NCBI RefSeq assembly: GCF_932276165.1
Contig: NC_064006.1
Span: forward strand, 4,292,501-4,356,500
DNA length: 64,000 nucleotides
DNA from: Plutella xylostella
Lineage: Eukaryota > Arthropoda > Insecta > Lepidoptera > Plutellidae
Direction of reading: 5' to 3'
This document shows positions 12,566 to 23,718 of the stretch, piece by piece; position 1 is the first letter of the stretch; the number at the start of each line of letters is the position of its first letter. The position numbers and the translations under genes were made by a program. The notes under the pieces were generated by a model. The model did not search any database. It was not told where the DNA came from and saw only the letters and a list, made by a program, of their open reading frames with translations.

Positions 12566-12780
12566 ACTAGCTGTTCCCGCGAGTTTCGCTTCGCCTTAAA
12601 AAGTTTTCCCGTGGGAATACCGTGATAAAAAGTAGCCTATGTACCTACGTACTTTCTCAGGGTCTAGACCATATATACTAAATTTCATTCAAATCCGTTT
12701 AGTAGTTTTGGCGTGAAAGAGTAACAGGCAGACAGACAGACACAGTTACTTTCGCATTTACTTATAATATTAGTTAGGAT
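12566..12780 (+). mobile_element. RTE-like LINE/SINE 3' tail, copy 1
   Basis: Runs from CTAGCTGTTCCCGCGAGTTTC through TTTGGCGTGAAAGAGTAAC and CAGACAGACAGACA to TTATAATATTAGTTAGGAT. The same sequence occurs at 36743, 41886 and, reversed, at 45664 and 57832. I recognise it as the short 3' end abundant in lepidopteran genomes and usually assigned to RTE-type elements; that class name is from memory of the pattern, not from coding sequence here. Confidence 0.6.
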
Positions 12781-13385
12781 TCCGCCAGAGCCCTGACTAA
12801 CCCTACTTCGACTAGACACTCATGAAATACTAAGGCCATTAAACTAGACTATAAACATAAATTACGGAAACGCTTACTCTGATTTTAAACAGAGTTAAGC
12901 CACTTAAAGTTAGTTCCCCTACTGCGGCTCGTTAACACTAACTTACCCGTGAGATTATAGAATTAAACTTAGTTATATTGAGTTTACGAATACCTGCCTT
13001 GGGTGTTAAGTTACGCATTCTGCTATCACAGATTGGCAATAAACAATATAGTTTACAGTATATTTTTCTTCTTCTTAGTTTCTCGGTAACAAACATTTGG
13101 GCGGGTATGTCACCGTGGATAGGCAGTATTACCCTTAAATTAATAGACTGTATTGTAACTTTACAACAAGTTTAAAATTTACTTTGAAACACAGGAGTTT
13201 TGACTCTTTACGACACTCAAAAACTTGAAATTTGCATATCACAACGTTAATTGTTAATTCAAATCTATTTTAAAGTGAAAAAAGCTCTATGGATTCGGTG
13301 GTTAGATTAACGATATTCCTACGAATAAGATGGTATGTACATACAAAAACAAATGTTTACACTATTGTATTGCTTTGATATTTTA

Positions 13386-13507
13386 AGGGTGGCTTGCATA
13401 ACAAAGTTAATCAAAATTAAATCTATGACCTCTTGCTCTGACATTATAGTGTCAGAGCAAGAGAAAAACTATTTAATTTTCATTAACTTTGTTATGCAAG
13501 CCACCCT
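13386..13507. mobile_element. Palindromic MITE, 122 bp
   Basis: AGGGTGGCTTGCATAACAAA and five further bases are perfectly inverted at the right end, and the pairing continues with few mismatches through CTCTTGCTCTGAC to the centre. It is a near-complete fold-back with TTTA/AAAT flanks and no coding capacity. Confidence 0.85.
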
Positions 13508-14804
13508 AAATCATAGGTAGATATCTAGTGCAGAAAGTAAACGTGTTTTTAAATTACATTTTATACAAGTGTCACTGTCACCCACAGTGAGATATGATGA
13601 GGGTTGGCGCTCGCTTGGGACTGGATGACTAACTATACCTAGTATAGTACAGGAATATCTCAGAACAAAGTAGTTAAGTACCTACAAATTTTTCGAATAT
13701 TATTATCTGCAACTACTAAATTCAAAGGTTTTATTCATCGCACAAAACTATTATTTTCGTATGTTATTTAATACAATCCAATAAAGTAGGTGTTATGATT
13801 TATGAATAGAATACCTACTGAGTGGTTGCTATAGACTATGTTTAAAATAAAATCCATCGCACTTCAGGCAGTATAGTAAGGCTTATCAGTAAGCCAATAT
13901 CGATAAATTGTCTATCGATAGCCTATCGAAACTTGACGAAAACATGGTATTGTTGGAAAACAGCAATATTACCGATAGTACTTATACATATATCGTCGCT
14001 GCCGACCAATAAACATGTTTATGTTTATGGCGTTGAACAACCCTATCGATTTATCGTCAGCACCACTAGATTCCGACCAAGCTAACTTTACAACAGAAAC
14101 CAGTGCCAAGACCAGAAAAGCTCATTAATCTGAAAATAGGCTAAGAAAAAAATTAATCCCCATATTTTACCTGTTACAAAGTTATCTTTGTCGGACTCTA
14201 GGCAGTAAGCGAATGACCACTTTACTATCTGCTGACTAATCCTTTCACCATGTAGGCGTTTATTTTCTATAAATACAAATGTGTGTTTTAGAAATATAGG
14301 TACTAAGTTTCGCAAAGTAGCATAAATAATAAAGAATAGCAATTCAGCTTCCAACAATCATCACAACTAATCTCGGAACCAAAAGGATTTATCGCAAAGC
14401 CACCATGTGTATTAACAACGAGCAAAGTACTTATAATATTTTATTTGTTATAAAATGATAACAGTTGCACCCCTATGCCGGCTGCTGAATTACATTTTAA
14501 AGATAACTCATAAAAATGAAAGCTCTCTGTGTCACTGTTTACACTGTGAATATGCTATCTCTTGCCGTGTTACTGGCATTTACCAGAAGAACAAAGGGAT
14601 AGCTGATTTTTCTTTCATGACTAAAGTTTTTAAGAAAAAATAAATATCATAGTATAGTATTAGTACACCCACAGAGTGATTGGTTGTTCCATGTGTTATT
14701 GCTTTAATTGGTTACTTACTTAAACAGATGTTATTATTTATGTACCCAATGCCTTATCCGAAACTCAACAATTTTAAGATATTACATAGGTACTATACAT
14801 ATTT

Positions 14805-15025
14805 ACAAACTTTATTTTCATAAGCAATCCACCGTATGGCATAGGTCTCTTCCAAACGTTTAGCGCTTACATAATGTCCAAGCTTGGTAGGCGCGTAGGA
14901 GATACAGGGGGTCACTCTATATAAAGAGTGGATAATAATTATAACCAGCCGGGGATCGAACCCAGGACCTTCAGCATAGCACTGAGGGTCACTTACCACT
15001 AAACCATTCCGTCGTCAAAGAGGGT
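14805..15025 (-). mobile_element. tRNA-derived SINE
   Basis: The minus strand from about 15018 reads a tRNA-like head: A box TGGTTTAGTGGTAAG, then B box GGGTTCGATCC at about 14952-14962. This is followed by a tRNA-unrelated body toward 14805. The acceptor stem does not close as a functional tRNA would. Polymerase III internal promoter boxes are therefore intact in form, but the unit is a retroposon rather than a tRNA gene. Confidence 0.6.
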
Positions 15026-15192
15026 ATAAATTATTCGTCTAGCAATTCATATTTTTCAAGCTCAACATTAATCTTGGATTACGTGACGTTTTTATAAATT
15101 ACAAAATGATTAAAGTTATTTAATTTGATACGTCATTGTAAATAGCTGTCATATCGTTCGAATTATAGAGTATAGAATATTTTAGTTTTGTT

Positions 15193-15370
15193 TATTCTAC
15201 TAATGTTATAAACTCGAAAGTTTGTAATACTATAATGGTTGTTTGTTACTATTTTACGGAAATACGACTGGATCAATTTTAATGACATTCGGTTTGTAGG
15301 AAGCTGATACCCTGGATTAACATAGAGGGCACTTTTCCCGGAATTCCCAAGGGAAGGGCACCTGAGAAGT
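15193..15370 (-). mobile_element. Diverged RTE-like 3' tail
   Basis: Read as the reverse of the tail family at 12566: TATTCTACTAATGTTATAAA start, a TTTTAATGACATTCGG core and a CGGAATTCCCAAGGGAAGGG end. It is a distinct subfamily, shared with 42677-42853. Confidence 0.5.
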
Positions 15371-15852
15371 TTCAACTGTTCGATATCACATTAGTAAAAT
15401 AAATAATTTATAAAGTAAAGATGAAACCTTGCTATTACATCTTCGCACCAACCAAGTTACCATTAATTTATTTCCAGACATACTAAAGCTCTGCTTAAGC
15501 ACACTGCTCAAGAATGTTTATTTCGATAAAACTTTAATGTACTTAAGTATTTTCTTTTCTACATTCGTTATAATGATAGAAACTTTATTAGTTAATTCCA
15601 AGTTTAAGTACATTAGCAACAAACTCCTATTATCGTATTGCATTATAATTTTTTTTAGCAAGGTTGTTAAACCTAAAAGTGAAAGCTCAGTTCAGTAAAA
15701 AAATATCTATCAGATCTGATATATTTCTTATTACCACATCTGTGACAAAAACAAAAGCTAGACTACGTTTTATCAATACGTTATTATACTTCGTGAAAGG
15801 ATAGGTCAGACCATAGAACAAAGCATAAGTTTTACCCCCTACTTCAGCCCCT

Positions 15853-16292
15853 ACAGAGCGGTAGTAGCTCTATTCTATTCTATTCTATTCTCTGTGGGGG
15901 TGAAAGTACCTGCACCTGGCTCTCTCGAGTGGAACCTTTGTGCATATCCCCGGGCGCTTACCCGACTGAGCTACCACCGCTCGTTAGTAGCGGTAGTGGC
16001 TCAGTCGGGTAAGCGCCAGTTTCTCACGCCAAGAGATGCGGGTTCGAATCCCGGCGCTGGCATACTGTACCAATGAGTTATTTTAACTTAAGTACGATGT
16101 ATACCATCGCTCTTACGGTGAAGGAAAAAAACCTGAGGAAACCTGCATATCTAGATTTAGCACATCTAGTGCAGTGGACAAGCGTGGTGGGAAATGGTCC
16201 AAGCTTAGGAAGGCAGATGCACAAAGGTTCCATTCGAGAGAGCCAGGTGCAGGTACGTACACCCCCACAGAGAATAGAATAGAATATAATAG
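15853..16292 (+). mobile_element. Head-to-head SINE fold-back with target-site duplication
   Basis: A tRNA-derived SINE head lies at 15990-16062 on + (A box GTGGCTCAGTCGGGTAAG, B box GGGTTCGAATCCC). Its body carries the CTCTTACGGTGAAGG motif found in other SINEs here, and its tail is a GAATA pentamer run. To the left, 15880-15979 is an inverted, internally deleted copy containing both the tail end and the head start of the same element. Near-identical 18-19 bp sequences beginning ACCCCCTACTTCA flank the whole unit (15833-15852 and 16293-16310) and look like the target-site duplication. A half-terminus of the ACAGGGTGTTG MITE family follows at 16315-16344. Confidence 0.7.
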
Positions 16293-16758
16293 ACCCCCTA
16301 CTTCACCCCTTTCGGTTTACCATACTAGTTTTGCAACACCCTGTACATATAAGGAACAGATGATACTTAGCACGAGGCCACTGGAACTTTTTCATTGCTC
16401 GTGAGTCTAATAGTCATTAGACTTTTATTTCACGCTTCAACTTTCAAAGGACTAAGCCTATCTTTCTCTTTTTTTATTTAAGAATATACCTAAATGCGTT
16501 ATAAGTATAAGTAATATTAGTTGGTAATACTCGCAAATTGGATCGTAAACGAGGAAAAATATAACAGTTGTCGTAATACCTAAATAATTACATTGTTCCG
16601 AAATGTGACACATTGTGGAACACACCTGCTATTCCAATATGAAACGTGACTCGAAAATTGTTTATTCGATTCCGAATCAGTTATGTTTTCTTAAATATTT
16701 TTTATACAGTCATACAACTTACTTTCCGCTTAGACTGGTCTGTTGATCTCTGGCCATG

Positions 16759-16876
16759 TAGCACAGGGCGCCATTAAGACGTGACAAGAGTTCTCCGTCT
16801 CGCTCCCTCTTGAGGCTGCGCGATGTGAGTGAGCGCGATGCAAAACTCTTGTCACGTCTTAAATGCGCCCCGTACT
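16759..16876. mobile_element. TAGCAC palindromic MITE, copy 1
   Basis: Starts TAGCACAGGGCGCCATTAAG and ends with the inverse ...CTTAAATGCGCCCCGTACTA. The TTAAGACGTGACAAGAG arm pairs with CTCTTGTCACGTCTTAA. The GC-richer core has GAGTGAGCGCGATG. The same element is at 54537, 54651 and 63380. Confidence 0.8.
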
Positions 16877-16959
16877 AGCCCTTCTGGCTCATATAAATTC
16901 CATCATGATGACAAACCCACGTCGAGACAAATAGTTGCAACAGAAGGCATAGGTCGGGG

Positions 16960-16986
16960 TGCAAAACGTGACAAAGTTTTCTGTCG

Positions 16987-17022
<36 letters not shown>

Positions 17023-17065
17023 AAGGTTTTGGTGTGCGCGTCTTGCACCCCGTGCAAGGCCTTCT
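16960..17065 (+). mobile_element. Variant TAGCAC-family MITE with (CT)n expansion
   Basis: Parts of the palindromic MITE (GTGACAAAGTTTTCTGTCGC and a GCACCCCGTGCAAGGCCTTC-like right end) flank a run of about 16 CT units at 16989-17021. A related variant lies at 45595-45655. The CT run explains the overlapping open frames in this area. Confidence 0.55.
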
Positions 17066-17465
17066 GGACAGGGGTGGCGTCAGTCATATATCATGTCATC
17101 ATATGACTTATGTAGTCAATTTCAGAGTGTGCTTTTGCAATGGCTAAACTTTTCCGTACCTTCCTAATTACGATAGGAATCCCGGCGACAACAATACTGT
17201 ATAGTAGGTATAGGTAATCGGTTCACAAAAAATAGCCGCCTGAAAAAACCTGGCGCTTCCTTTATTTTTCACCGGGATACGCACTCGATTTTCCATCAAC
17301 AACACTCTGCTGCAACGCAATTGGCTGCCGAACGAACTGGGCCATCCATCTAGCCAATTACCTGGCTCCATTCGGCGTGTAGCGCGGATCGCGGCCAATC
17401 AAGTGACAAATGAGGTTTTACGCATAGTTTGTTTTGGAGCCGATCGTATTTGACGCATGCCGACG

Positions 17466-17540
17466 CTATAGATTGGCAAGTTGCTTGGCGACCCTCCTTG
17501 CGGGGTGAAAGACGCGGAGGGGACGAGGTACCCAAGACGA
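17466..17540 (+). repeat. Left arm of 65 bp inverted repeat around a transposase fragment
   Basis: GGCAAGTTGCTTGGCGACCC and the following CTCCTTGCGGGGTGAAAGA match the reverse complement at 18752-18815. The pair flanks the transposase remnant at 17982-18541. Whether these are its terminal repeats or two inverted copies of an unrelated repeat cannot be told by eye. Confidence 0.6.
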
Positions 17541-17981
17541 CAGCGGGTAGCGGGAGGGGTCGCGGTGAAGGGCAACGCGTGCACTGCATGTCATTATTAC
17601 GGCAGTCTCGGCCGCGCAGCCGAGGCGGCCACATGTCTTATATAGTCTGTCATAATTTGAGTGCGACCCACATGAGATCATTGATCCTGAGACCATTAGT
17701 CTTAGGATGAGTGTTGAGGCCTTTTTAATATTATCATTGTATTATTATTAGGTATCTATAATTCGTCAACAAAATAACGTTAAAAACAACAAATCGTATA
17801 ATGTCTCAATATAGGGGCTTCTTGTAGAACAGCGTACCGGATCAGTCATGCTACGCGGCTAAAGGTTGGTATTGCGCAGTCAGATACGAAAATGTAAACA
17901 ACAAAGACGAAGAGTCAATATGACAGTGCGTCAGTTGTCAGTTCTTGTAACTAGGAAAGCAACCAAAATTTATGTGATTTA

Positions 17982-18541
17982 ATGAAAGTAATTAATGAGC
18001 AAAACACAGAGAAAAATTACAAAATTGATGAAATTTTGAAAGAAAATGGCCATATCGTGCTTCGCCTACCCCCATACCACCCGGAATTAAATCCTATTGA
18101 ACTTGTGTGGGGGTACGTGAAAGGCGAGCTTGCAAGAACGTCGATTGACTCTAACTTAGATAAAGAGATAAATGACTTAGAGTTGCTTTTCTCTAATTAT
18201 TCGCCTGAAAAGTGGAGAAATTGTGACGACCATGTCATAAAAAATTAAGACGAATATTATAAATCTGATAGAGTATTTGACGATGTATTGGACAGGTATG
18301 TTATTGTTTATTTATAATTTAATGTAAATTAAACATAAAATATTATAGGTGTACACTGAACTAATATGACTGGCGTACTCTAGTACATTATACTTCAAAG
18401 TAGGTATAATGTTTTTTTGGTTTTTGTCTTAGATTTATAATTGAAGTTAATGAAAACGATGATGAAGATGAGGATGACGACGACGATGAACAAGTTCAAA
18501 CAGAGAGTGAACATGAAAGTGACATGGAAATTGATTTATAA
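17982..18541 (+). pseudogene. C-terminal remnant of an IS630/Tc1-type DDE transposase with intron
   Basis: The first exon (17982-18295) encodes the end of a DDE-superfamily endonuclease: LRLPPYHPELNPIELVW, whose NPIE carries the third catalytic acid. The first two catalytic aspartates are missing, since a stop lies just before 17982 and no matching sequence is upstream. An in-frame TAA at 18246-18248 breaks the reading, after which DEYYKSDRVFDDVLD continues in the same frame. A convincing GT-AG intron follows (GTATG at 18296, TTTGTCTTAG ending 18432). It leads in frame to a second exon (18433-18541) with a very acidic tail of Asp and Glu, ending TTATAA. An AATAAA lies immediately after (18542-18547). 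This is known as the layout of a DDE_3-type family widespread in insects; that this copy is dead is seen directly. Confidence 0.7.
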
Positions 18542-18751
18542 AATAAAACACTTTTACATAAATAAATTCAAATTGGTAGATATTCTGAAGGTAAACATCC
18601 AAATTTTAATGCTGTCAAACTATAAATTTTAAGCTAAATATGACATTTACGGGAACTCTCATAGAATAAAATTTTACTTACGTCAGAAATAGTTACAAGC
18701 TATCGCGAGATTAATCCGGGCACACTTTTCTACGTGTGTAGCATGTCGTGC

Positions 18752-18826
18752 TACCTCGCCCCCGCCACTTCTTTCACCCCGCAAGGAGGGTCGCCAAGTA
18801 ACTTGCCACATTATAGATACCGCACG
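18752..18826 (-). repeat. Right arm of 65 bp inverted repeat
   Basis: Reverse complement of 17466-17540 with few mismatches (GGGTCGCCAAGTAACTTGCC). Next to it at about 18866-18905 is a scrap resembling the RTE-like tail (GCTTCGCCTTAAAAGGCTTT). Confidence 0.6.
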
Positions 18827-19380
18827 GTTTTCAAGAATTATGTGGGATAATAAGGTGGTGACGCAAAATTTGCTTCGCCTTAAAAGGCTTTTCCGTAGAA
18901 TTTCCAGAATCGAACAAAGTTTTTTTGACAAAGTTAGCTATTTTTTATTTGTTATTGAAACTATTTTATCACAGTCTTAACTGTCTTGACTTTTCCAATT
19001 GATACAGTAACCGGAAAACAATGCAGCATTAAATTTAGCAACCCCAGGTACTCCCACGCACAGTTATACAGGGTGACTGACGACCTTTATGTACTCGTAA
19101 CTCTGTAGTATCTAGATCTACTATCAACTATAGGCAAAGAAGACGTAAACATTTATCTTGAAACTTACTTGAAACCGATAACATAGATTAAAGCCCGATA
19201 ACTTAACATGGAGTAAATATTGTCTGTAGAAAGTTGACTTAGGCAAATTTAAGCCCGCATTTTGAACATCAAGTAGTCGGTTAGTTAAATAAAGCCGTCT
19301 GTTTATGTAGATCGAAGCGTAAACTGGCGTGAGTGACTTCGGAGGTTTGAAAGCACACTTCAAGGCTATTGAAATCTAAA

Positions 19381-19452
19381 ATTTTCCACAGACTTCTATG
19401 CTCAATAGACTATGCCTACTATTGAGCATAGAAGTCGACATTTTCTGTGGGA
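19381..19452. repeat. Inverted repeat, 28 bp arms
   Basis: TTCCACAGACTTCTATGCTC continues to CAATAG and pairs with 19419-19452 apart from a small insertion near GACATT. It is a short fold-back with no coding content. Confidence 0.7.
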
Positions 19453-20198
19453 ACCAATGTTTTCACTATAATTTTAGTTCAACTAAGTACCTATCAAGAA
19501 TTTTTTGCTAGTACTTACAAAAATTTGAAAACTATGGTTGCTTTCAGATAAAATTCCTCTCTACATATTAACATTGGCAAAGTTTAATCCTACACACGGA
19601 GGCATATTGGCTTGTACATTCATTCATTAGACTGCATTTACTGGCAACGGGGCCTGCGTAGGCACACTATGCGATTATTAATGGATTTGCGAATAGGTGA
19701 TTTTGCAAGCACTATAGGTAGCCAGCCACTGCAGTACCTAGGTAATCTAGGTACCTAAGGCTAGCAAGAGGAGTAAATTTATTTTATACCGAGTGGAAAT
19801 ATGTAAGTATCGAATTTTTCATGTCAAACGATAGAATTTTATTTATTTACTTACCTATTTAATAACATAATACAGAATGATATATACATTTATGCTAATT
19901 ATCACGTTTAATTGTTACATTTTTCAGTCTCTCGAGTATTAATTACTGATCCTTGTCCAGCAGTGGACATAGTATATTAACATGAGTGATAAAATAAAGT
20001 AATAAGACCCATGTGGATTTTAACTGCAGTTAAATACAGCCAACAGGCGACCGACACTAACAGCTGAATTCAATTAAAATGGTATGTCCATAGAACACAC
20101 TTATGCACCCACCCATTTTAAATTCGTAACCACTGACAAAACTATGACCAATTTATAAAAGCTCCTTGTTTGGTAAGAGTTTAAAAATGACAAAATGA

Positions 20199-20700
20199 TT
20201 AAGAGGAGAGTATACCTTCGCGATTCTAGCGAAATAGGTATTTAGGAGAAGATTTCTTATCGCATGCGCTCTCATGCCCCCGGCACGGGTGCGATAGAGA
20301 TGCACTGCTGCTGCCGCGACTGACAAAGGGTATTTTTCTTAATGAAAATCTGGTTTCGGAAGAAAACGTTTTACACTAACTAAATATTAAGCAATCTCTT
20401 AGATTTTGGTGTCAATCGCTTCAGCATAATATATTCTAGGTTTATAGGTTTCGCTTTTTAAAAAAAAAATACATTGTTATTGTTCAACGAACGGCTTGAT
20501 TCAACACACAAAAAATACGTTATTTGAGGTGCCTATAAGTTTGAATCTATAAACAATATCGAAAAAAGAAAAAGCTATAGACCTAGTTATTCCTTGTGTC
20601 AATAACATACAAAAAAATCATGGAGATTGGATAATATTTAGAGGTAGTAAAACGTTTTCTCTTTTTGTATGGACGAACAAGTGCTATACTCTCCTCTTAA
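20199..20700. mobile_element. TTAA-flanked MITE, 502 bp (piggyBac-like)
   Basis: Bounded by perfect 16-base inverted termini TTAAGAGGAGAGTATA (20199-20214) and TATACTCTCCTCTTAA (20685-20700). If the outer TTAA is the duplicated target, the terminal repeat is GAGGAGAGTATA. A TTAA target duplication is characteristic of the piggyBac superfamily, so that class is inferred. The interior is AT-rich apart from a GC-rich island near 20260-20325 and has no transposase. Confidence 0.65.
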
Positions 20701-21540
20701 GATAGACACAAAAATATAGACGTCCGTTGCAGGAACAACAGCATTTTTTTTATTTAAAAAAATCTTTACTTTTTTACCTTCCAAAGTAGAAACAATTAAT
20801 GCTTTCATTATGTTTATTGCGATCCAATGAATCATTTTAATACCAGCTGGTGTAGATGTCGAATATTATTTTCCGAAATGAGTTTTCGCCGCCGCACCGT
20901 GCATAATTTCCTGCTCAAAATTAATGTATTGGAAAGCAATTTATCTTGTTGCAAACATAAAATAGCCTAATATTAACAGTAAGCGAAAAATTGTTTCACT
21001 TGATAAAATTATTTTACCTAAAACTAAGTCATTGTTGATGTGAATATGTATACTGTATTATATCGACACCGAATTGCATATAGTCCGCCAAAACTAACTT
21101 AGCAGCGGGTAAAATATGGGAGATTATCCTAAATTGATAAAAAAAAGTCGTCGAAGCTTTGCCGAATACAATAATGAATATTATCCATATAGTATCGACT
21201 GACGTATCTACAACTACTGTATTCTCTTATTATCGATCGATATGTTTTTGGCATTCAACAATCTATTGCAAGACTATCGATTTCTCGCCAACATTGCGTG
21301 CAGCCCAAACAAAGGGCCAGCCATAAAAATAACAAAGTAAAGAACGCGATACATTCACAACTTTATACCAGAACAAATAATAAATTGCCGTTTAAGGCGT
21401 GTAAATACCGATAAAAACACGCAGTCAGTCTGTTTGTGTAACTTTACGGGCGACATACGGTGGGAAAATCACTATTTATTGCTTCTGTTTGTTTTGGCCG
21501 CAGATTGATTTAGATAGGTCTACCTGAGCAGGTATGAGTC

Positions 21541-21625
21541 ATACCACTTTTTCAACATCCTGTATCTTTATTTAGTCCCTTATTTTTGCAACACCCTGTA
21601 TTTGTGGACGTTTCACCACGGAGCG
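21541..21625 (+). repeat. Composite repeat shared with 37781-37868
   Basis: About 85 bp containing two successive ACAGGGTGTTG-type right termini (AACATCCTGTATC and AACACCCTGTATTTG), then GACGTTTCACCACGG. It is almost identical to the block at 37781. The shared junction means the nested structure itself was copied. Confidence 0.65.
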
Positions 21626-21676
21626 GCTTGGTGCGAGTTATGACTTTACATGTTTGGGGACAGACCTGTATTTTTG

Positions 21677-22210
21677 GACCTGCGCAGGCGACTGGAGCAA
21701 AATCAATTCTCCCACACACTCCAGTCCACGGGAGAGGTCTGTCTGTGCAGGTAAGCCTGCGCAGGTACGAAGGAAAGTGTGTGGTGATAGAACTGTGCAA
21801 TTTTTTATACATCCGCAGAGTGCGGAGGAGACCAGAGTCGTGAGCACAAGTTTCGATCATCCGTTAACGTTGCGTATCGTCAACTGGCACTGTCAAAATG
21901 TAAGGCAAAGTTAGTTCTAAAAGTGACATTTGTTTTTTCCATATGTTAGGTGGAATTTCACCAAACGCTAAACGTATTTAGTAGCCTGTCATACGTCTGT
22001 CAGTTAGTACAAAATGTATTTAAAATTTGATTTAAATACGTTTAGTGTTTGGTAAAAGTGACCCTTCGTGTAGATTCGAAAATAGTATCGAATCCTATGC
22101 TCGCGACACAGAGCAAAATCGAAAGTCAATTCTCTCTGGTGAGCCCTTCCGGAGTCACATACACTACAAGAAACGGTACAACTTTGCAAGGCATACCTGC
22201 ACAGGTCGAC
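21677..22210. repeat. Repetitive tract with CCTGCGCAGG motifs
   Basis: The motif CCTGCGCAGG or a close form recurs at about 21681, 21757 and, as CCTGCACAGG, 22197, with AGTCAATTCTC-like blocks between. A fold-back with TCACCAAACGCTAAACGTAT arms lies inside at 21958-22055. No gene is supported. Confidence 0.4.
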
Positions 22211-22983
22211 CTCTCTGGCTTACTTAATCTATTTAACTTTATGTTTTCAGTTGTGAAACGGGCAGTAACATACCTTATATATAAACATACCTACATATTA
22301 CAGATATTATCTGCATGTTGAATATGAGTTGTAAGCCCCGTGCGTATGGGTATTTGGAAATCCTATTTCATGGCTCTTTGAGGCTAAAAGGGAATGAAAG
22401 CACGACTGGAGTTTTTAATTTGTTGTATGTTAGGCTCTGCCCATTCAACTCGGAGAGGCATTCCAGCGAATTCAGTGATTACAAAGAGCAGAGATCATCA
22501 AATCATAAAAATACGTACCTATATGCAACCGAATAAAGATGTTCAATTTTTATAAGCCAGCTAAAATATAGACGTGTGTACAGGATACCTACATAGATAT
22601 AGGAAGAGATAGACCTAATCGTTTTCAGTAAGTATAAAGACCGTACTTTTTAGGTTATGTTCTAAGATAAGAACTTAAATGTCGCGCCATCACGGTCGCT
22701 TTGTTCTTTTACCGAAATTTATGAGCTTAAACCCTCTGGGGGAGGCAACTTAAAAATCGTTAGGGAAATAATTAACTTGAGGCTTTGAAGATCAATCGGT
22801 TGTGACAAAAGTGAAAAAAAACTTCTTTCGTGTACGTTTCTTTTCAACATTACGGTTTCAATAGCTCTTATCGAAGCCAATTGTGGTGTAATTACATTGT
22901 AAATCGTATTATTGAACTTTCTGACGTTAATAATGATTTCTAATAATTATAATTTATTATAGTCTAATAGAATCTACTTCCAT
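22066..22983. other. Non-coding stretch before the BEL/Pao element
   Basis: Apart from the repeat motif near 22197 I see no gene here. The open frames have no domain or codon bias. It directly abuts the truncated 3' LTR. Confidence 0.5.
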
Positions 22984-23141
22984 AGAATAACCGTTTATTT
23001 TAGTTGTTTTCAGGGAGCCTCCTACAAATTCATACAAAATATAAAGACATCAGCTAAAACGAAACCATACCGCGATGTACACGACTAGCTACAACGCCAT
23101 CTATGAGCAGACTTCGCAACTATAAACTTATAAACTGAACA
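22984..23141 (-). repeat. 3' LTR of BEL/Pao element, truncated
   Basis: These 158 bases are essentially identical to 28799-28956 of the 5' LTR. The element-proximal end begins TGTTCAG on the minus strand, preceded by a purine-rich tract (GGTGGGCGGAA, plus positions about 23142-23152) that suits the polypurine primer. The distal 66 bases present in the 5' LTR are missing. The LTR stops about 13 bases after its AATAAA signal. Confidence 0.85.
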
Positions 23142-23520
23142 TTCCGCCCACCGAGGACCATGTCCGATTCAACCTTTAAGAAAACAATACAAATTAAGAG
23201 TTTAAACTTATCGAAATAAAAAATAAACAACATAGTTATGTTGGGTGCAGGGCTTAGAACCTCTAACCATTATAACAAGCGCTTTACGTCTCAAAGCTAC
23301 CGTACCGCCCACCGTGACAACTCCGCCTTAAAATAAACATATCTTATACACAATGGCAACAAGCAACTAAACCAAATAATTTATAAAAAATACACAAACT
23401 TACACCTTTTGACCTCCCTCAAGACTAATGAAACATAAAACCAAACAACTTCTTAAACAATATGTGGCTAGCATGCTGTTATAGATTAAACGATACTTAA
23501 TAATAATGAACATAGTTATC

Positions 23521-23718
23521 CTACGTAGTCTTAGGCAAAAAACATAGTTTGTTACATGGCCTCTTTACCAAAGAATTTTTGCATTTAACAGTAACAACAC
23601 GAGTAATGTTATCCTTACCGGTATGTTTCTCTACAATTCTACCTAAAAGCCATTTGACTGGTGGTAAATTGTTATCCTTAATAATCACTACGTCGTCTAT
23701 CTGGGGTTCAGGTAACAC
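23521..23718 (-). pseudogene. Frameshifted C-terminus of BEL/Pao integrase region
   Basis: This frame encodes the C-terminal DUF5641-like segment that follows the integrase core in BEL/Pao polyproteins (VVIIKDNNLPPVKWLLGRIV). It is out of frame with the main polyprotein. The loss of one base in a T run at about 23780-23784 (plus strand A run) accounts for the shift, because residues on either side match the expected family layout in the two frames. Confidence 0.8.

Noticed and set aside
13900..14070. TATCGATA-type DREF promoter cluster
   Set aside because: Several TATCGAT motifs occur, but a similar block at 21220-21300 suggests a shared repeat, and no exon follows either site.
16829..17167. 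112-codon frame with SLSLSLSL run
   Set aside because: The run is the CT microsatellite and the flanks are MITE sequence.
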